NCBI GenBank assembly: GCA_008360955.1
Contig: LUCM01000151.1
Span: forward strand, 226,478 to 290,477
Reading direction: 5' to 3'
Length of the DNA stretch: 64,000 nt
DNA from: Fasciolopsis buskii
Taxonomy: Eukaryota > Platyhelminthes > Trematoda > Plagiorchiida > Fasciolidae
In this document: positions 23,601 through 36,299 of the stretch, one piece after another
Position numbering within the stretch: position 1 is the stretch's first letter
Layout of the letters: the number at the start of each line of letters is the position of its first letter
Notes under the pieces: generated by a model
What the model was told of the DNA's origin: nothing
Seen by the model: only the letters and a program-made list of their open reading frames with translations
The model's database searches: none
Position numbers and translations under genes: made by a program

Positions 23601-26600
23601 TACTTTTAAACAATGAATATCCTTTACTCACACATTCAAGGTCAAGCACTCTCGGTAATTCTGCCTTGGGGCTTCGGTGTTAGGGTTTCAGTAAAACGAG
23701 TTCGGTTATTTCAACTTTTTGGAACACACATCGCGTAATGATAAGCTGTTAGGAAAAATCACCTATTGTCAATTGTTGTGGTATCGTGCCAGTCAGAGGA
23801 TGAGAAGCTACAACGCAAATTGTTTTGAATCTGTGCGAATGTGATAAAAACGAATGAGCGAATGCTGTAACGAATTTGTTTTGACAGAAAAACGATCGAT
23901 AGAACTGGTTAAACAACAACTAATTTGGTATCCACTTGGACACGTTAACTACGGCTTTTTTGTTTTCACCACAAAACTACCTGCTGCATCAAAAACAATA
24001 GTACCAACCCTCACTTATTTACGGTTTTCATTTTTTGCATGACGCAAAATCAGTATGAAGTAGAGATCACTTCAAAGGTAACATAATGTCTCTTGGCCCC
24101 ATGATATGCTGTTAAAATTTTTGTGTTAGTTCGATTACCGCTACGGCCTTCTCAAACCGCTGTTTTTGAACAGAAATCTTGAAGCGATTGCGTGCCATTC
24201 ATGAATGAGTTCAGATAAAGTGGACTACAATGGCGCTATCTAAATTCGGAACAAGAAAGCCCAGGCCCCGATTTGATGCCAGACCAGCACCAGAAGGCCT
24301 CCATAACGCATATAAAAGGGTAACGTCGTTTCTAGGTTTCAAATGGGGAAACTTTGTTTCCAAAAATATGCATTTCACGAACTCAGAGTTGGCTTTAGCA
24401 ACGACTGAAAGAGATCTTCCGATTTGCCAAGATCAACATTTCTCGAGTCGGTATACGTTCATAATTGTCAGTGATCCCTATTCTTCTGCAAAGGTAGTTC
24501 ACTAAGAACTTAGAAAAGCCTACAAACCGAGAACCTTAAGCGCAAAATAACGTTTTATTCTTTCCTTTGCTGGTCCCTATCCCAACAAGACGGCCTTTCG
24601 AAAGCTACAGGTTTCTGTCAGTTATACGCTAAATTTATTACAACTCAGGATAGAATGCTTCGTTCAGACTAACCATAAGCTACATCGCATAAAACAATAG
24701 GACTGCGGGTTGAATGTGCAACTAGATTTGGCACACGTACGAATACACGTTTAATTCCCCAATGGTTAACAAAGAATCAAATCCAAAACAGAATATGAGT
24801 TCCGACGAATGTATTGGTGGGAAGTATATTGGTCTACGTCATGTTCCACATTGCGCCACTGATTCGCAAAGCCAGGTAATCATATCCTTGACAAAATTGC
24901 TTTTACTAACATTCCAACGGTTAAGTGAGCTTCTTATATGGATATTGTTTCCAGCCAGGCGGTAGGAAATCGTAACATTTCTATTTTATTTTGCTATTTC
25001 TGCAAAACAGATCTTGAGGTATACATGATTTATTTGGTTCCAATTTTGTACTGCTTTGTTCTTCGTTCAGGTCCCCGTTTGAGTGATATTCGTCAAGGTA
25101 AGAGTTAAGCCCATGGAGGTAGCCAAACTCTTGACGCATAGCGCAAACGTTACGATCAACTTTCCAAATTGTACTAGCAGCTGGAACACATCGAAGAAAA
25201 TATCGAACTCGGAAGCAACTTTTGTAGACCAAAAATAATGTATGGCATTTCCATCAAGACCTCTGGCATACAAAAGCTACTCGGAATGAGGGAACATCAT
25301 GTCCAAGTGAGTGGGTTCCATCAGTGCTTGGGCTATGTGCAACGGACCTATCAGCTCAAGGCAGGTAGTGGGAAGAATTATGTGGACATTGCAAGAGTTG
25401 ACTAGCGTGGACCATTACACATTTGCACACAAAAGAGTTATTCCCCTTGAGACCATTCCGAACGTTGTCCAGAATTGGTAGTTGGTAGAATGAGTAGGAG
25501 AAGGTGAATACGAAAAACAATTATCCATTCGGCGGACGTGGCGACCTGAAAATAATGGCTTGAGGAATGTGTGTGACTTGATCGTCTGACAAAAGCAGAT
25601 GCATTTTTATATTATTCGAGTATCGTTCAGTGCAAAACCTTTCCAAGAAACGGAAAAGCAAACATTCGGCAACGCCCTGTATGGGATGCACAATAAAATG
25701 TTTATAGGTGAATGCGTTTCCAGATCATTTGAAAATATGTGCGATTCATCTGAACGTTTTTATGTGAATTTTAGCGTAGTTTTAATACAACATACACTCC
25801 GCGAAAACTACGGAATGTGTAAAGTGAACCAAAATTTGAAATTAAAGCAAACAAACAAAGAATGGTGAATCCTGCGGACGTAACTCACTAACTCAAGGTT
25901 GCTGACAAATACAGTGAGAACTGAAACTGCTTTCGTTAACATGCCAACTGGATAGAGAACTGTTATTTTTTGTTCGGGTTTAATATGTCAGAAGATAAGC
26001 TGATAGGCGCAAGGAGCTCCTGCGCAGACCGACAGATGGACCTATTATGGTGATGTCTGAGACACGGTTTACAATGCAGTATTGGTCTCATTGGGAGATC
26101 AGCTTATTAGAAAATTTAAGAAACCCTACAGACAATCGTGACATCATGGCTTCGAATTTGATGTTTTGTGGCAACGAGTCAAGATATTTAAAATGGAGTG
26201 GAGTAAAACAGGATTTGGCTAAGATACTGATGAACACATTCAAAGATGACATGTCATGGGATCTGATGGCATCTGAAATTTTTCAATACGTGAAGACAGT
26301 CTCCAAAGTATGCTAACGAAATTGTATGGGCAACAACGGAGGCTGCTGTTTATGATAGCTCGTAAGTATCCGATGACTCCCTAATTGTTGGTGTAACCGA
26401 TAAAATGTTCTGCCGAAGATAATTACCGAGCGCCGGTAAAGATGCTTTCCAACCGTGCGGACCGGTTAAACTTATGGGGGGAGATTTGTTAGAAAGGAGA
26501 TTCAATTTTCCTCAAATTTCTTATCACAGGTGAACCGTCGAGCGTTAACAACATGTGCTTAGTTTGAAAACCCCAGACAGTTGGGTAGGAGAAAATCAGT

Positions 26601-29600
26601 GTGGCGTAAAGTTGCTTTCAAAATGCTCTGAACAGTCGGACTTGAGGGATGCCTTGTCACCCACGTTTGGTTGCACTATTCCACTGGAAAAGATAGCTAC
26701 GTGGGCAAATCACGTGGAGGAGTTCAATTTGGTTGGTAGCTGAGGTACGGAACCTAGACAAAAAGTAGAGGCATGTTAAAGGAATTCACATGTAACCGAT
26801 TTCGCATTGTTCCTGAAAATTGGCTCCTGAGATTAACAACCAAGAGAAGTATACTTTAGGGTTGCAAGCGAACTGGAAAACTTTGGATATCTAGATATCT
26901 GATTGTAACAGTCAACTGGTGCTCCGTTTACCTGAGGGTTATTAGCGAAACAAGTTGGAGCCTCCTGCCAATCTGTTGTTCTTTTGCCTTAGAGGTGCTG
27001 AGAATAAGCCTCCAATAGCGGGTATTGGTACAGGAGATGGGAAATCGGCGTGAATGTCACGGTCGATATAGAAAAAAGATGTCATCATAACTAGGTAGTT
27101 CGGGAAGGGTGCCATCCATGCCTGTTGTAAAGTTGCATATATGTTCTCTTCTGTTGAGCCCTTCAGAGAAATTAGACTTGGGAGCCTATATGAATAGAGA
27201 AAAAGAGAAGAATATTGTTGCCGGATGAAATTCGCACTTGTTTCAAAAGTACCAATGTAAATACTATTTCTTACGATATTTTATCAAAGGGGAGTTTTGC
27301 TTCCTTCCACGGAATTTCATTGTCGCCGCTTATGATGAATTGCTTCGCAAATTGGCTATCAGGGCTTCTGCTATTTGGTTTGATCAAGTGAAGATGGTTA
27401 ACCAGAACACCACTCTCACGGGTCTTGAAAGTACCGGCTATGCTCACCGAGGTGACTTCAGGTAAGAAACTAATCGCCATTTGGGCCCGAAAATCACTTC
27501 CACCGAGCTGCACGAGGCACGTATACTGTTCACACCACTGCTAAACAAACCGTTATAAGTGTGGGTTAAGGAACATAGGATAGAAGACCGCTTGAAAGGA
27601 GTACGGAGTAAATTTTTCTGAACAGCGTCCCCCCGGGGTATTCTTTTTTATCGCTTTTGATTGCACATACATTATGTGCAACGAACTGGGATATTTTTTG
27701 GTCTTATTAGAAGGCACTTATCGCTGGTAGGCGTTTCTCTAAGAGTAAAAAAGACATTGCGATTATTAGGAATCACTAGTCAGACCTTTGGTTCTTCTTT
27801 TTCGAAATAGATAATGGCCAGACAATTCAACAATAACTTGCCAGTTGTCAAATGGAAGTTGCCATCTGATAAAGGCACAAGAATAACATGTGAGCGTGCA
27901 AAAAGGTAATTACCCTTCGATGTGAATAAGTGGAAGAAAGTCTGGAAATCTTTAGCTGTTGTACTCTTACAATGAAAAAACAGGCAATAGATCAATTGCG
28001 TCTGAATTGCTTTGCCAGGACAAAGTGGTGCTCCGTTTTGCATCATTGATTTTGCTGCCGAATAAAACGAATCCCTTGGTTCGCACCTCGGTTGGACCAA
28101 GGTAATTGCACTGATGTAAAAACAATTAGGCGGTCTCGGCTTCATTTTGAGAACCGCCACATTTCAAAATATTTTTACTCTCACAGTCCAAATGAGCTTT
28201 TTTGATTTTGTGTATTCACAAATTAGCTTTGACAAAACCCTTAACACTGATCCCTCGAATGAATACATTAATTTTGCTAATACAAGAAATGCGATAGATT
28301 ATTGCTCTCGGGATGACAATTTGAGATTGAGCGGGAACAAAGGTCTTCATCCAACCTTAGATTCGGCCTCCTAATTAGAAATGAACGAACAACAAAACAG
28401 TGGTGCAGTTTGCTCTTACGTAACTCTGTTCTGTCATATGAACGCCCTACATTCATTTCGCTAGTGGAATGATTTTGCAAATTTGTGAAATTAGCCTGCA
28501 TTTTAAGCATTCATCGACAGTGAAGGTTTCATTTACGGCATTTTTCATCACAGTGAGTTGACAGTCGAGGTAAGACAGTCGAAGTAACCCCAATTATTCT
28601 ATTGTCCTGGAAAGTATTCGTTTATAGTTGGAACAAATTATAGGAGTTGAAACAAACTTTATCGTTTTTACTTTGCAAGGCAACACTACTCAAGATCGAT
28701 TCGCTTCGAGACCAGTGGCATAGCCAATCACAATAAGGAACTTAGTGAAAGCGAAGTTTCTTCGTGGAAGTGGGAAAAGTTCGATCCTTGATTAAGCAAA
28801 CTGATGTCGATAGAGTCTGTCGCATAGGGCAACCAAGCCAGTGGAACAGGAGTTCAAACTGACTAAAGAACTTAATTAACAGCATTTTAAATAATCCACT
28901 CAATGCGTTAGCTTGACTAGATTGGGTTAAAGGACTATCGGTGATTAGCAATAAAAGCGAGTCATTTGTATTCGGGTTAAACAGTATAAAATATGGAAAG
29001 TTATACAGTAAACAGGGAACCGAATGTCTTAGCATTCAAGAAGACTAGGAACGGTGGAGAAATGAACTTTGGACTCCAAAATTTTAATCCGCAATGTAAA
29101 CGACACTGCAAATATGGCAGTCATCACAAGTGGCAGTCATATTTAAGAATTAGTTCTCTGGCCCGTACGATTTTTCCGTTCTGTCAAAAGTGTGGATAGA
29201 AAATTTCATTTGAGAGTTCCCCAGGTTATCACTGTTCCTTCTAATATCCTTAAATGACAAGGATGAAGAGCAAGGACACTATTGTGTCCACAATCAGATG
29301 TGAGTTTTTTAGCATGTAGAACAGCGCTCTTCACTATCAGCCAGTAACTCTGACAAAACCTTTCCTATTGTTTAGCTAAATAAGTGGATTAGTCTATCGT
29401 TTGACCAAGAGAAAAGCAATCAATTCATCATTTAGTCATGCGAAACAAGGCGACGTCAAGGGAATGAGAGCATAGCGCTGTAATGCAAACCTGTCATTAG
29501 CAATGCCGCTAAAAGTGCACTTGACACGTTCAAGAGTTTTCGATGGGAGAACAGAGCTTATTTTGTTTTTAACCATGTGCATCACAAGCAGGCTGCAGCT

Positions 29601-31300
29601 AAGGAAAATAACTGCCATCACACAGAACTACATTTCAGGTAGACATTCGCACCAGCCAGTCGAAATGTGATTGTAAGAGAAGAGCACAATAGCACGCGAC
29701 ACTCGAAAAAAGCAAACTGCGAATGTTCAGCTAATCGAACTGGGAATCTAATGTACAAATGGCTTGGAAGTGAACGGCGTCAATGGCTGAGTGTTTCCAA
29801 ATACGACTATTTTACTGAACAAATACTGGGCGCATCATTCTGTTGATCTTTACTTCCTACTGGGCCGAAATTTATTGCAATCTTAGGCGACTTCAGGTCA
29901 ACAAGATATGCCACCGAGCAATTGATCTTGTCTTTTTTAAAGGCTTCTTCCCTCAGGAGTAAATCAGATCGATTGTATTTTAGATGACGTGTTTTCCCTT
30001 GCACTGAGTTGGGAAAACGATGACAATGGTAACATGGATGAATGGGATCCATACATTAGGCACGCACGAATATAATATCCTATTATTGGGGATAAAAGAG
30101 GAACAAAACTTTTGTCTTTAGGCAGATTAATGTTGAGACTCGTTGGGTATATTTACTTTATTAAAACATTAGCGTCCCTAAATGGACGGGCTTGCAGATG
30201 AATCCTCGGCTAGCAGGTATCCAGACTCCGGGGAATGTTGGACACTAAAAATCAAGTTACTATTTGTATTCCATGATTACCTAATATCGCTGTCAATATT
30301 AATGCGCTCTGCGTACCATGGTTTTTCAGACAAAAAAGACAACTGCTTCCTGGAAAGGTGTTCGTAACATAAACTAAGTCCTTAATTAGTATCACTTCTC
30401 GCATCTTTTTCATTAGTTTAGCATGTCTCAAAAGATGTTAGACTCAAGAGTGAGTTCCCCTGAATAAAGGCCGACTCCCAAAATTCTGGCGACAGAATCC
30501 AGCGGTTTATTCATTATTCATTTTACCACCCTCCAGCAAGTTGTGACCGCCCAGTCACGGACAGCTGCTCCAAATCGATTGGCGTATGTAGAATAAGTTT
30601 TCTTCAGACCGCAACACTAGACAGATAACTTCACAAACGGCTCGCGGAGTTTAACTGCTGCATTAGCACTGGCTATTATCTACTAAGTTTATTACGTCTA
30701 ACTGTTAGTCCTTGGACTTGGAATATATCATGAAACACAATTTCATGGTTAGTTGAAGTGACCGTTTAAGCATTAAGCTAGCGGTCGTCGGCTGCATGAA
30801 CGAACTTTATTATAGCTTGCAGAATTGAAATTGCCCAATCATATATGCAATATACCGATATTTGGTGCTCGTTCTGTGCATCTTATTACTAACCGCAAGC
30901 AGAATAGGTCTAATACAGAACAAAGATATTTTGCATAGCCTTTAGGGGAGGGGGATCATCTTGTGATGTGAAAACTTTCTTACACAAATGTATACGTGTA
31001 ATAAGGTATACAGTCCTTCTCTACACTAGTGATTCAAGCTAAAAACTTCCGGACATTCAAAATAATTTATGTATGTCTAGCAATGCTCGGTATGTAAAAC
31101 TGTTTCGTATACGAAAGCAAGTGATTGACTAATGATTCTAAGACGCAGTGCCACACGGTTTTACGAGAGCCAAAGTTCATCACGACCCTATACCAATAAA
31201 AAACGTAAATGACTCCGCTTCGGTTCAGGCCAGTAAAGCAATATGTTGCGAAGAATTGTAGCTCGTTGGATTTATCCTATTGTAGCATTTGTCCTAGGAG
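20673..31300. other. No gene recognised
   Basis: About 10.6 kb in which I see no domain, tRNA or clear repeat. The longest frames are - strand 27780-28160 (126 codons) and several + frames of 60-91 codons (for example 24230-24505 and 26047-26316). None has a recognisable motif or a coherent exon structure. Intergenic or intronic sequence of an unseen gene is the likely reading. Confidence 0.5.
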
Positions 31301-31339
31301 AAAATAGTTTGCAAGAATTACTTAAACCTAGGGTTTCAC

Positions 31340-32270
31340 TTCGCTTAGCTACCTTTGATTGCCCACACCCTCCACCGGAGAGGCAACAAGCTGCCCTAGC
31401 AAACAAATTGTAATTTTTTCAAATAGGCCTACACTGCGTCTAGGAAACGCGCTTGCATGATCCCACTTCTCTGATCACTTTTCGTAGAACATAAGCAACC
31501 AAGTTCTGTGGTTTCACTCCTCCTGTCCGGTGATCCGTTTTTGAGATCTCGTAGTCAGGTTAGCGTCAGAACTTCTCTTAACATGTGAGCGAGACATGCA
31601 AGGTCGGACTGGAAAACAGTCAACTGTCGTTAACAGTCCGGTTGGTCCATTTTATATGTATCAAGAACAATTTATCGAAGAGTCGTTGATTGTTTTTGCA
31701 TGCTACGTATACTATCACTGAGGCGAAAGACAAGTTCTACCGGGAGTTACCTCGATTACCCCTGTGTTTTCACTGGAGGTTGAGTTCAGTGGTCGTAATT
31801 TTGACGTCATTTTGGATACTTAACGGAGAAGGAATGTTTAATGGGAGGCATGATTTTTCTCCAAGGTAATATGACTAATAACGGAGATCCCCTCATCCAG
31901 GTTTCCTCTTACCACGGACTGTTTCTGGCTAACACCAACCTCTTGTTAATAAAAACGACATCGGCTCATGGAACTCCCTCTTTTGGGTTTGCCATGTTGG
32001 ACTCAGGTTGATCACATTGCAATTGGTCACCAGTGGGGGGGGGGAAATCGAGGATTGCCGTTTTCTCTGGTCCACACTCATGGATTCAGAACATGTTTTG
32101 GTTCGTGATCGCGTTCATTACCGCCTAGTCTGTGGCAACACAAGCACGGAAACCATACCTTCTCTGCAACCGAACCTGGACAATAATTGCCGACTTCACC
32201 TTAATTCGGAAGTTTTGGTGAGCTTATTGCCTCACTAAAACGCCGCCGGTTATCAAGCGTATAACGTCCT
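31340..32270 (+). pseudogene. RTE endonuclease domain relic (APE-type)
   Basis: Pieces that align with RTE endonucleases appear in order. They are RLATFDCP and RQQAALANKL (about 31341-31415), ETRLHD (about 31440), an ARHARSDWKTV-like segment (about 31593-31625), EAKDKFYRELPRLP (about 31722-31763), GDPLIQVSSYHGLFLANTN (about 31887-31945), VDHIAIGHQW (about 32006-32035) and, in another frame, EDCRFLWSTLMDSEHVLVR (about 32053-32110). The catalytic-region signature xDHIAI and the following DS(E/D)HxLV are recognisable. Several stops and frame changes separate the pieces. A run of ten G (32035-32044) sits exactly where the frame shifts, and replication slippage there is the likely cause. Confidence 0.85.
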
Positions 32271-32929
32271 GGCGTTTGGATGTGAAGGTCTCCGGTCAAA
32301 TTCACCACTTGACAGCCCTTTTGCTAGCAGCAGCCCCTTTCCTGAAAAATGGTATACGTTGTTATTTCATTATTAAAAGAAATAAAAGGTAAAAGATGAG
32401 GATCCGATCAAACACTGGAATCAGACCAAAGGAACCCTGTCTTCAGCGGTAACTTCCAGTTGGGAATTCTTGCCATATAATTCTCGGAAACGATGGATAC
32501 ATTCGACTTCAGTTGATCAGTTATGTCTGTATTCTTGGACACAAGATACAAGGAGGCGAGTAAATCTTTGAGAGGCTAAGTGACCAAGAGTATGAAAAAT
32601 GACCCAGAGCAGTGATGGATAAGGTGTATGGAAATAAAAATGGCTGCGGAAACTATTATCGACTGAATGGTCCACGGAAGGAAAGCGTAAACGCGTTAAT
32701 TGTGCCATCTGACGGCATAGTGATTCAATCTCCGGATAGCCGGTGTGGACATTGAGAAAGACACTTTTGGAGCAGTTTGGCTGAAACGCAGCTATAATGA
32801 CCTTTTGCTTATGCACATAAGTGAACCAATGCAAGTATACACCAGTCTTGATTCCGAGATAAAGATGATCGGGGAGATAGGTTTTCTTAAAAGGTAGCCC
32901 TATCAGATAGACTGGCATCGACGTATTTT

Positions 32930-33600
32930 AAAGATGGAGGTAAAAACCTGATGGGATCAATCTGGGCAAGAGAACAAATGTCCAAGGAATGATGTGAATC
33001 GGTGATTGTACCTATGTACATAAAGGCTGATAGATCTCCGCGTGAAAATCACGGAGGAATTGGTCCAGTAAGCACTACACTCGAACTGCTTGCGGTCATT
33101 ATCCTCCGGCGACTATCTAATGCACGCGATGGGTGTGGGCGTGAGAGCCAAACCGGCTTCCCTCCCGGTTGGTGTTGCATTGACCAAATTTTCATTTTGT
33201 GGCAATTCTTAGAACCTAGGTGCATGTTCCGCAGGCCAAAGGTTTATGTCTTTCTTGATTTGAAAGCAGGGTTTAATTCAGCCGACCATGTGATTTCGTT
33301 GCGCTGCTCCTCATTGAACGGTGTAGTAAGGAAATTCATTTCATTCCTGTGGTATCTTTATGCGAATTGCCGAAGCGAAGTTCATGATTACGAGAATCTC
33401 TCATCACAAGTCATCACCAGAGGTGGTGTTCATCAGGGCTGCCTTCATTCAACTTTTCTTTTTAATTTCTTCGTTTAAATGTTTATGGACATAGCCTTAT
33501 CCTCTTGTGAGAATAATAGCATGGATATTTGCTCGGACAGGAAACTGTCTGATTTGGGTTATACGTAAGACGTTGTGCTACAAATGATAATTCAAGTCAT
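32930..33600 (+). pseudogene. RTE reverse transcriptase domain relic
   Basis: The longest intact piece is the frame 33002-33478. Its residues include a GWCCIDQIFILWQFLE stretch, the motif-A region VYVFLDLKAGFNSAD and the GGVHQGC box (family: GVRQGCPLSPFLFNF). It follows an LFKDGG piece near 32926. After a stop at 33476-33478 the same frame resumes with the DICSDRKLSDLGYT segment. The YADD box reads Tyr-Thr-stop-Asp: the first catalytic-pair Asp codon is replaced by TAA at 33566-33568. The enzyme is therefore dead. Motif A keeps its catalytic Asp (in FLDLKA), but the usual Phe-Asp-Ser after it is Phe-Asn-Ser. Confidence 0.92.
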
Positions 33601-33699
33601 CATGTTTAGGATGTTTTACATCTGTAAGGTGTGAAATATTGTTGGAAGACTGGATTGGCTCAATGCCGAACCTTGCACTTACGGCAAACAGCTGGATGA

Positions 33700-34833
33700 G
33701 TTGGACAGATTTAGCCACTTGGATGGTTGCGTCTCACATGGTTACGCTATAGCTAATAAGGGACCGATTGGAATTCACTCATTTAAAGCATTTGTGGTGT
33801 CGGCTTATCGATCAAAGGCCGGGTGTACGTAGCAACAAAGGGGTCGGTATTGCTGTACGGCTGCGAAACACGGCCGCTGATAGTAGGAGTTATGGAAAGA
33901 CTTTCAGTGTTTAGACACCGATGTCTTCGTCATGTTGGCAGAATATGTGGTGAGAGGGAGAACTTTGTGAGCAACCTAGAGTTTGTGTAAGATACTAAGA
34001 CCTAGGTGTCGAGCATCGTCTTTTGTCTGTCTCAAAATCTGCTCTTCAAAGTGTCACTCCTGTTTCTAGATCGTTGTCGTTCGTTCTCACTATCTCAAGT
34101 GAAAATAATCAGAGTCCAACAGCAAACAAAAATTCTCATTTATTAAGCAAACTCGTCACATTTATAGGTTGCTTTTCTTGGATATTTGCGTCTGCCATCA
34201 TTTCATCGGCATCCGGGTCGCGTTTTGATTGGTCCATCTTGCTCGATGAATTTCACGTGATTCAGTTCATGGGGATATTTTTCAATCCCGACCGCTCATC
34301 CTGACTGGTTGGCCTAGCTCTCGATATGGCCTTCTTTTAGCACACTCGTACTCTTGCCTTAAAATTATGTCACACCTGCTTATTGATGACATTTCGTTTC
34401 CCACGGTCCAGTGTTGCGCAGGCACCGTGAATCAATGCGACAGTTACTAGACCCGCGTGCATTACCAATTACAATACATTTCCCTCACTCCAAGGTCCAG
34501 TCCTCAGAACAGGGACTGAATGAAAATAGATTAAGCTGGTTGGGTCGTGTTTGCACGTACTAGCAGAACGGCTCACTCACTGTACTTTGTTCTGCCAAGC
34601 AGGTAGTGGTTAGCAGATTATTCGGGCGGCCAATGGATGACATTAGTAGAAGTATGAAATCTTTAATTGGTGGACTGGTTCGTTTAGGTTCCGACTGTTG
34701 GAGACAGTGTAATAACTTGCAGTCCCGTGACCCACACAAGTACCGCTTCGCGTTAGCCTCCCTAGACAGATGGTTTCTGAGATCCGTGGCAAAAGATGGT
34801 TGTGAAATCCTTAAGTTCTTCGATCGTAATTGA
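33700..34833 (+). pseudogene. RTE C-terminal conserved region relic, split by an LTR insertion
   Basis: Before the insertion, pieces match the RTE post-RT region: KGRVYVATKGSVLLYGCETR (about 33818-33875), RLSVFRHRCLRHVGRICGE (about 33899-33955) and LGVEHRLLS (about 34003-34028). After the insertion the same region resumes with NENRLSWLGRV at about 34520-34552, a GRPMDDISRSMKSL stretch (about 34625-34665) and SRDPHKYRFALASLDRW (about 34723-34770). In the family these correspond to YGCETW, LRxIAxIxW, NRLxWLGHV and GPRDxxxxWLETLxDMA. The frame ends at a TGA at 34831-34833. Confidence 0.85.
34024..34511 (-). mobile_element. Probable solo LTR (Ty3/gypsy-like) inserted in the RTE element
   Basis: The RTE coding homology breaks after LGVEHRLLS and resumes at NENRLSWLG, so about 485 bp are foreign. 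Read on the - strand the insert looks like an LTR. It begins TGTTCTGAGG (ending at + 34511), has a TATAAA box (+ 34161-34166), an AATAAA about 20 bases downstream (+ 34139-34144), and ends in a GACAGACA-type CA end near + 34024. The TGT...ACA ends, the TATA box and the polyadenylation signal in the right order support an LTR. No internal retroviral-type coding region is present, so it is a solo LTR. I could not define a clean target-site duplication, so the ends may be off by ~10 bases. Confidence 0.6.
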
Positions 34834-35883
34834 ACGGAATTCGTTCTATCAATAAGGTTATCTCCCGTTGTGTATTTAAACCCAAAGGCTGTAAATGCAA
34901 GTCGAACATTTTCCTCTTCTGTTGTGGGGTTGTCATCGATTTCGTTTGTATAGCTTCGGTCGGATCCGACTCAGTTCCTATTGGTAGTGCATATCTATTC
35001 TTTACTGTGACTGACCGAATTGGTTATACTAATTTCAGTGTACAGGTACCACAACTGGCCTTTCTCGAAAATCTTAGTCACAATATTAGTAATTTCACTT
35101 CCCTTGTGCAAATCGTGCCATTCTGTCAAAGAATTTGAACTCAATCCTGCGAAAATGATTGATAAATATCGCATACGGGATGCATGATCACTTGGGATAG
35201 TGATGTAATGTCATCTGTATTGAATTTGTGAGGTTAAGGTTCCCATTTTAGCTAAGTGAAAATTTGAATGAATACTCAAAGTTATTAACTTTGTGTTCAG
35301 ATTTATAGAATCCAAGTTCGATCGAAAGATGCCAGAATAATCAGACTGAATCTATGCTCGCTTTCTCTTATTGCTCATGGAACTAAAACCGTTATGCTTT
35401 ACCTCATTTCCCATCAACGGAAAAAACCCCACATGGACTATGTAATCGGCATTGTTCCACATACAAAAACGTGAGCGTCATTTCATCGACTAAATCACAC
35501 TGCGGAGAATTCAGTTTCATATGGGAAATTTTCTCTGTTGATCAAGACAAGAAGCATCGTGTACAATTACTCCCAGTTATATGCATACATACATACATAT
35601 ATGGATGATCATGTTCAAGGTCTAATAGTTGCAGCGGAGTTCAACTAAATTATGCCAGGTGGTGAAGAACTGGGATTTTTTCAACGCCCCTAGGATGTGT
35701 TGGCATTAGGGAATCCATATGGTAAACTGTTTCTTGTATTGTAAAGCGGTCAGCGTCGCATTGTATGAACTAAAGCGTACAATCAGTAACGTTGCATTCC
35801 AGTCAAAGAACATGGGGGAAAAACAGGAAAAACGTTACACTCATCACATTGTACAAATGAAAAACCTACCGGGCGATGATCAA
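34834..35883. other. No gene recognised between the two LINE relics
   Basis: A 102-codon + frame (34830-35138) shows no domain. A short CATA tetranucleotide run lies near 35584-35602. Otherwise nothing recognised. Confidence 0.5.
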
Positions 35884-35889
35884 AGCACA

Positions 35890-36272
35890 TTATGATAAAC
35901 TGCTCAGGAACTCAGCTAAAACACGGTCACGTTTTGCCAAAATTTGTGCTAAATGTGGGACAGTGGAGTTCCTATAGTTATTGATTCCAGAGGGTATGGA
36001 ACGAAAAGCTGATCGTGAAGAAATATGAGAGCGACACTTTGAACAATCGTTGTGCAGAGGACGTGTGGGATCAAAAATAATTTTGTGAGCAAATTTCTCA
36101 CATGCAGATAAGTGCTGACCACATAGACTGAAGGATAACAAACTTGGTGATAGGAAAGACACACGGCTAATAATTGATAGCCCAGGCGAAGAATTTTAAA
36201 GTCTTTTTTAAGTAAACCTGGAAAAATAACAGGAAAACAGTAAAGAAAGATTGGGAAAACATTGATATACAA
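35890..36272 (-). pseudogene. CR1-like ORF C-terminal segment relic
   Basis: Frame 36162-35890 contains CEKFAHKIIFDPTRPLHNDC, then CRSHISSRSAFRSIPSG and STVPHLAQIL, followed by the stop. This matches the conserved C-terminal tail of CR1-type elements (a HPL motif, Cys-Arg, then an R(S/T)xxxxNSxxPxxxxxL ending; family knowledge). A parallel frame at 36272-35949 is a shadow with frame changes. Confidence 0.8.
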
Positions 36273-36299
36273 ATTGAGAGATGGTGCTTTGTTTCACCT

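Larger units (their letters stand above)
31320..34833 (+). mobile_element. Degenerate near full-length RTE-clade non-LTR retrotransposon
   Basis: A dead LINE whose single large ORF can be followed in pieces through all three + frames. In order these are endonuclease (about 31340-32270), linker (about 32270-32930), reverse transcriptase (about 32930-33600) and the conserved C-terminal region (about 33700-34833). The C-terminal region is interrupted by an LTR-like insertion at about 34024-34511. The total of ~3.0 kb without the insertion is the usual size of RTE elements, and the endonuclease-RT order with a conserved post-RT region matches the RTE class abundant in trematodes (family knowledge). 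Stops and frameshifts are frequent, so it is inactive. The 5' and 3' limits are set by the last recognisable residues; no terminal repeat or target duplication could be seen. Confidence 0.88.

Noticed and set aside
24981..25273. Two overlapping - strand frames (83 and 68 codons)
   Set aside because: Neither shows a domain, and the overlap in two phases argues for chance low stop density.
27780..28160. 126-codon - strand open frame
   Set aside because: No recognisable motif, splice framing or repeat match.
32517..32918. 133-codon - strand open frame
   Set aside because: It lies antisense to the linker region of the RTE element and is a shadow of it.
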